From assembly GCA_902599495.1 (NCBI GenBank), contig CACKFY010000010.1, forward strand, positions 1 to 32,446: DNA of 32,446 bases, in the 5' to 3' direction. Both the position numbers and the translations under genes were made by a program. Positions 32,214 to 32,446 of this stretch are shown here, piece by piece; position 1 is the stretch's first letter; each line of letters starts with the position of its first letter. The DNA is from an uncultured Pelagibacteraceae bacterium. GTDB taxonomy: Bacteria > Pseudomonadota > Alphaproteobacteria > Pelagibacterales > Pelagibacteraceae. The notes below the pieces were generated by a model. It saw nothing but the letters and a program-made list of their open reading frames with translations. It did no database searches and was not told the DNA's origin.

Positions 32214-32446
32214 ATGCCCTACGATAAAAATAACATTTTTGCTAAAATTATAAGAGGTGAAATACCTTGTAAGAAGATTTTTGAAAATGATTATGTGTTA
32301 TCTTTTCACGACATAAGTCCTCAAAAAAAAATTCATGCGCTTGTGATTCCCAAAGGAGAATACATTGACTTAGATGATTTTAACAAAAAAGCGAGTGATA
32401 AAGAAATTATTGAATTCCATAAGGCAGTAAGTCATGTTTCAAATTT
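32214..32446 (+). CDS. HIT family protein, 3' end outside window
   Basis: The frame runs from the ATG directly after the hisE stop to the right edge (77 codons). The start [19 protein letters not shown], the SFHDISPQ strand and [13 protein letters not shown] are typical of HINT-type nucleotide hydrolases or transferases of the HIT family. The His-x-His-x-His motif itself lies beyond the window, so catalytic competence cannot be judged. A HIT gene at the end of the his operon is seen in several Alphaproteobacteria. Confidence 0.92.
   Translation, partial: MPYDKNNIFAKIIRGEIPCKKIFENDYVLSFHDISPQKKIHALVIPKGEYIDLDDFNKKASDKEIIEFHKAVSHVSN

Noticed and set aside
1-32446. CRISPR arrays, insertion sequences, prophage, toxin-antitoxin or defence genes
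   Set aside because: I looked for repeated units, terminal inverted repeats, transposase or integrase motifs and small paired genes and found none; gaps are too short to hide them.

Overview
The window looks like a piece of a streamlined, AT-rich alphaproteobacterial chromosome, most likely SAR11 (Pelagibacterales). Intergenic gaps are very short, most operon neighbours overlap by 1-4 bases, and the proteins are rich in Lys, Asn and Ile. The gene neighbourhoods are typical of Alphaproteobacteria: hemE-hemH-hemJ-rho, PPSR-maf-aroE-coaE-dnaQ facing secB-fxsA, timA-smr, and hslUV facing the his operon. Complete routes for heme, purine and amino-acid synthesis point to a free-living cell rather than a rickettsial parasite. 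The assignment to SAR11 is an inference from these traits; no database search was possible.

Layout. 1-2059 (+): the end of an IalB-like periplasmic protein, argG, and a PsiE-like membrane protein. 2046-5878 (-): a tight operon hemC-hemD-mscS-yggT-folD. 5917-9525 (+): tsaD, an EVE-domain protein and acetyl-CoA synthetase with an unusual lysine-rich N-terminal tail. 9526-10149 (-): an unrecognised conserved-looking protein. 10293-12436 (+): a two-subunit Na+/solute symporter (DUF4212 plus an ActP-like subunit) closed by a clear rho-independent terminator. 12461-16705 (+): a small membrane protein, rpe, a heparinase II/III-like protein and purH. 16706-17680 (-): pterin-carbinolamine dehydratase, a secreted cupredoxin and tRNA-Gly(GCC). 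17827-18456 (+): a LON-domain protein under a near-perfect promoter. 18476-22243 (-): hemE-hemH-hemJ-rho. 22244-22526: the largest non-coding stretch, about 18% G+C by hand count. 22527-25968 (+): PPSR-maf-aroE-coaE-dnaQ. 25965-26784 (-): fxsA-secB. 26829-27847 (+): timA-smr. 27842-29762 (-): hslV-hslU. 29865-32446 (+): hisB-hisA-hisF-hisE and the start of a HIT-family gene.

How the genes work together. Heme synthesis is split over two loci here: hemC/hemD make uroporphyrinogen III, hemE uses it, and hemJ and hemH finish the pathway. Acs next to an ActP-like symporter suggests uptake and activation of acetate or another small carboxylate. Four enzymes of histidine synthesis are present, but hisH, the glutaminase partner of hisF, is missing from its usual place.

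The most notable points are: the hemE/PPSR intergenic region, which matches by synteny the replication origin of Caulobacter and the predicted origin of Rickettsia; the lysine-rich tail on Acs; a canonical EF-hand loop inside the symporter; the missing hisH; and promoters placed so close to ATG codons (LON-domain gene, rpe, tsaD) that leaderless mRNAs are likely. I found no CRISPR array, mobile element, phage genes or recognisable defence system. The window is mainly housekeeping.
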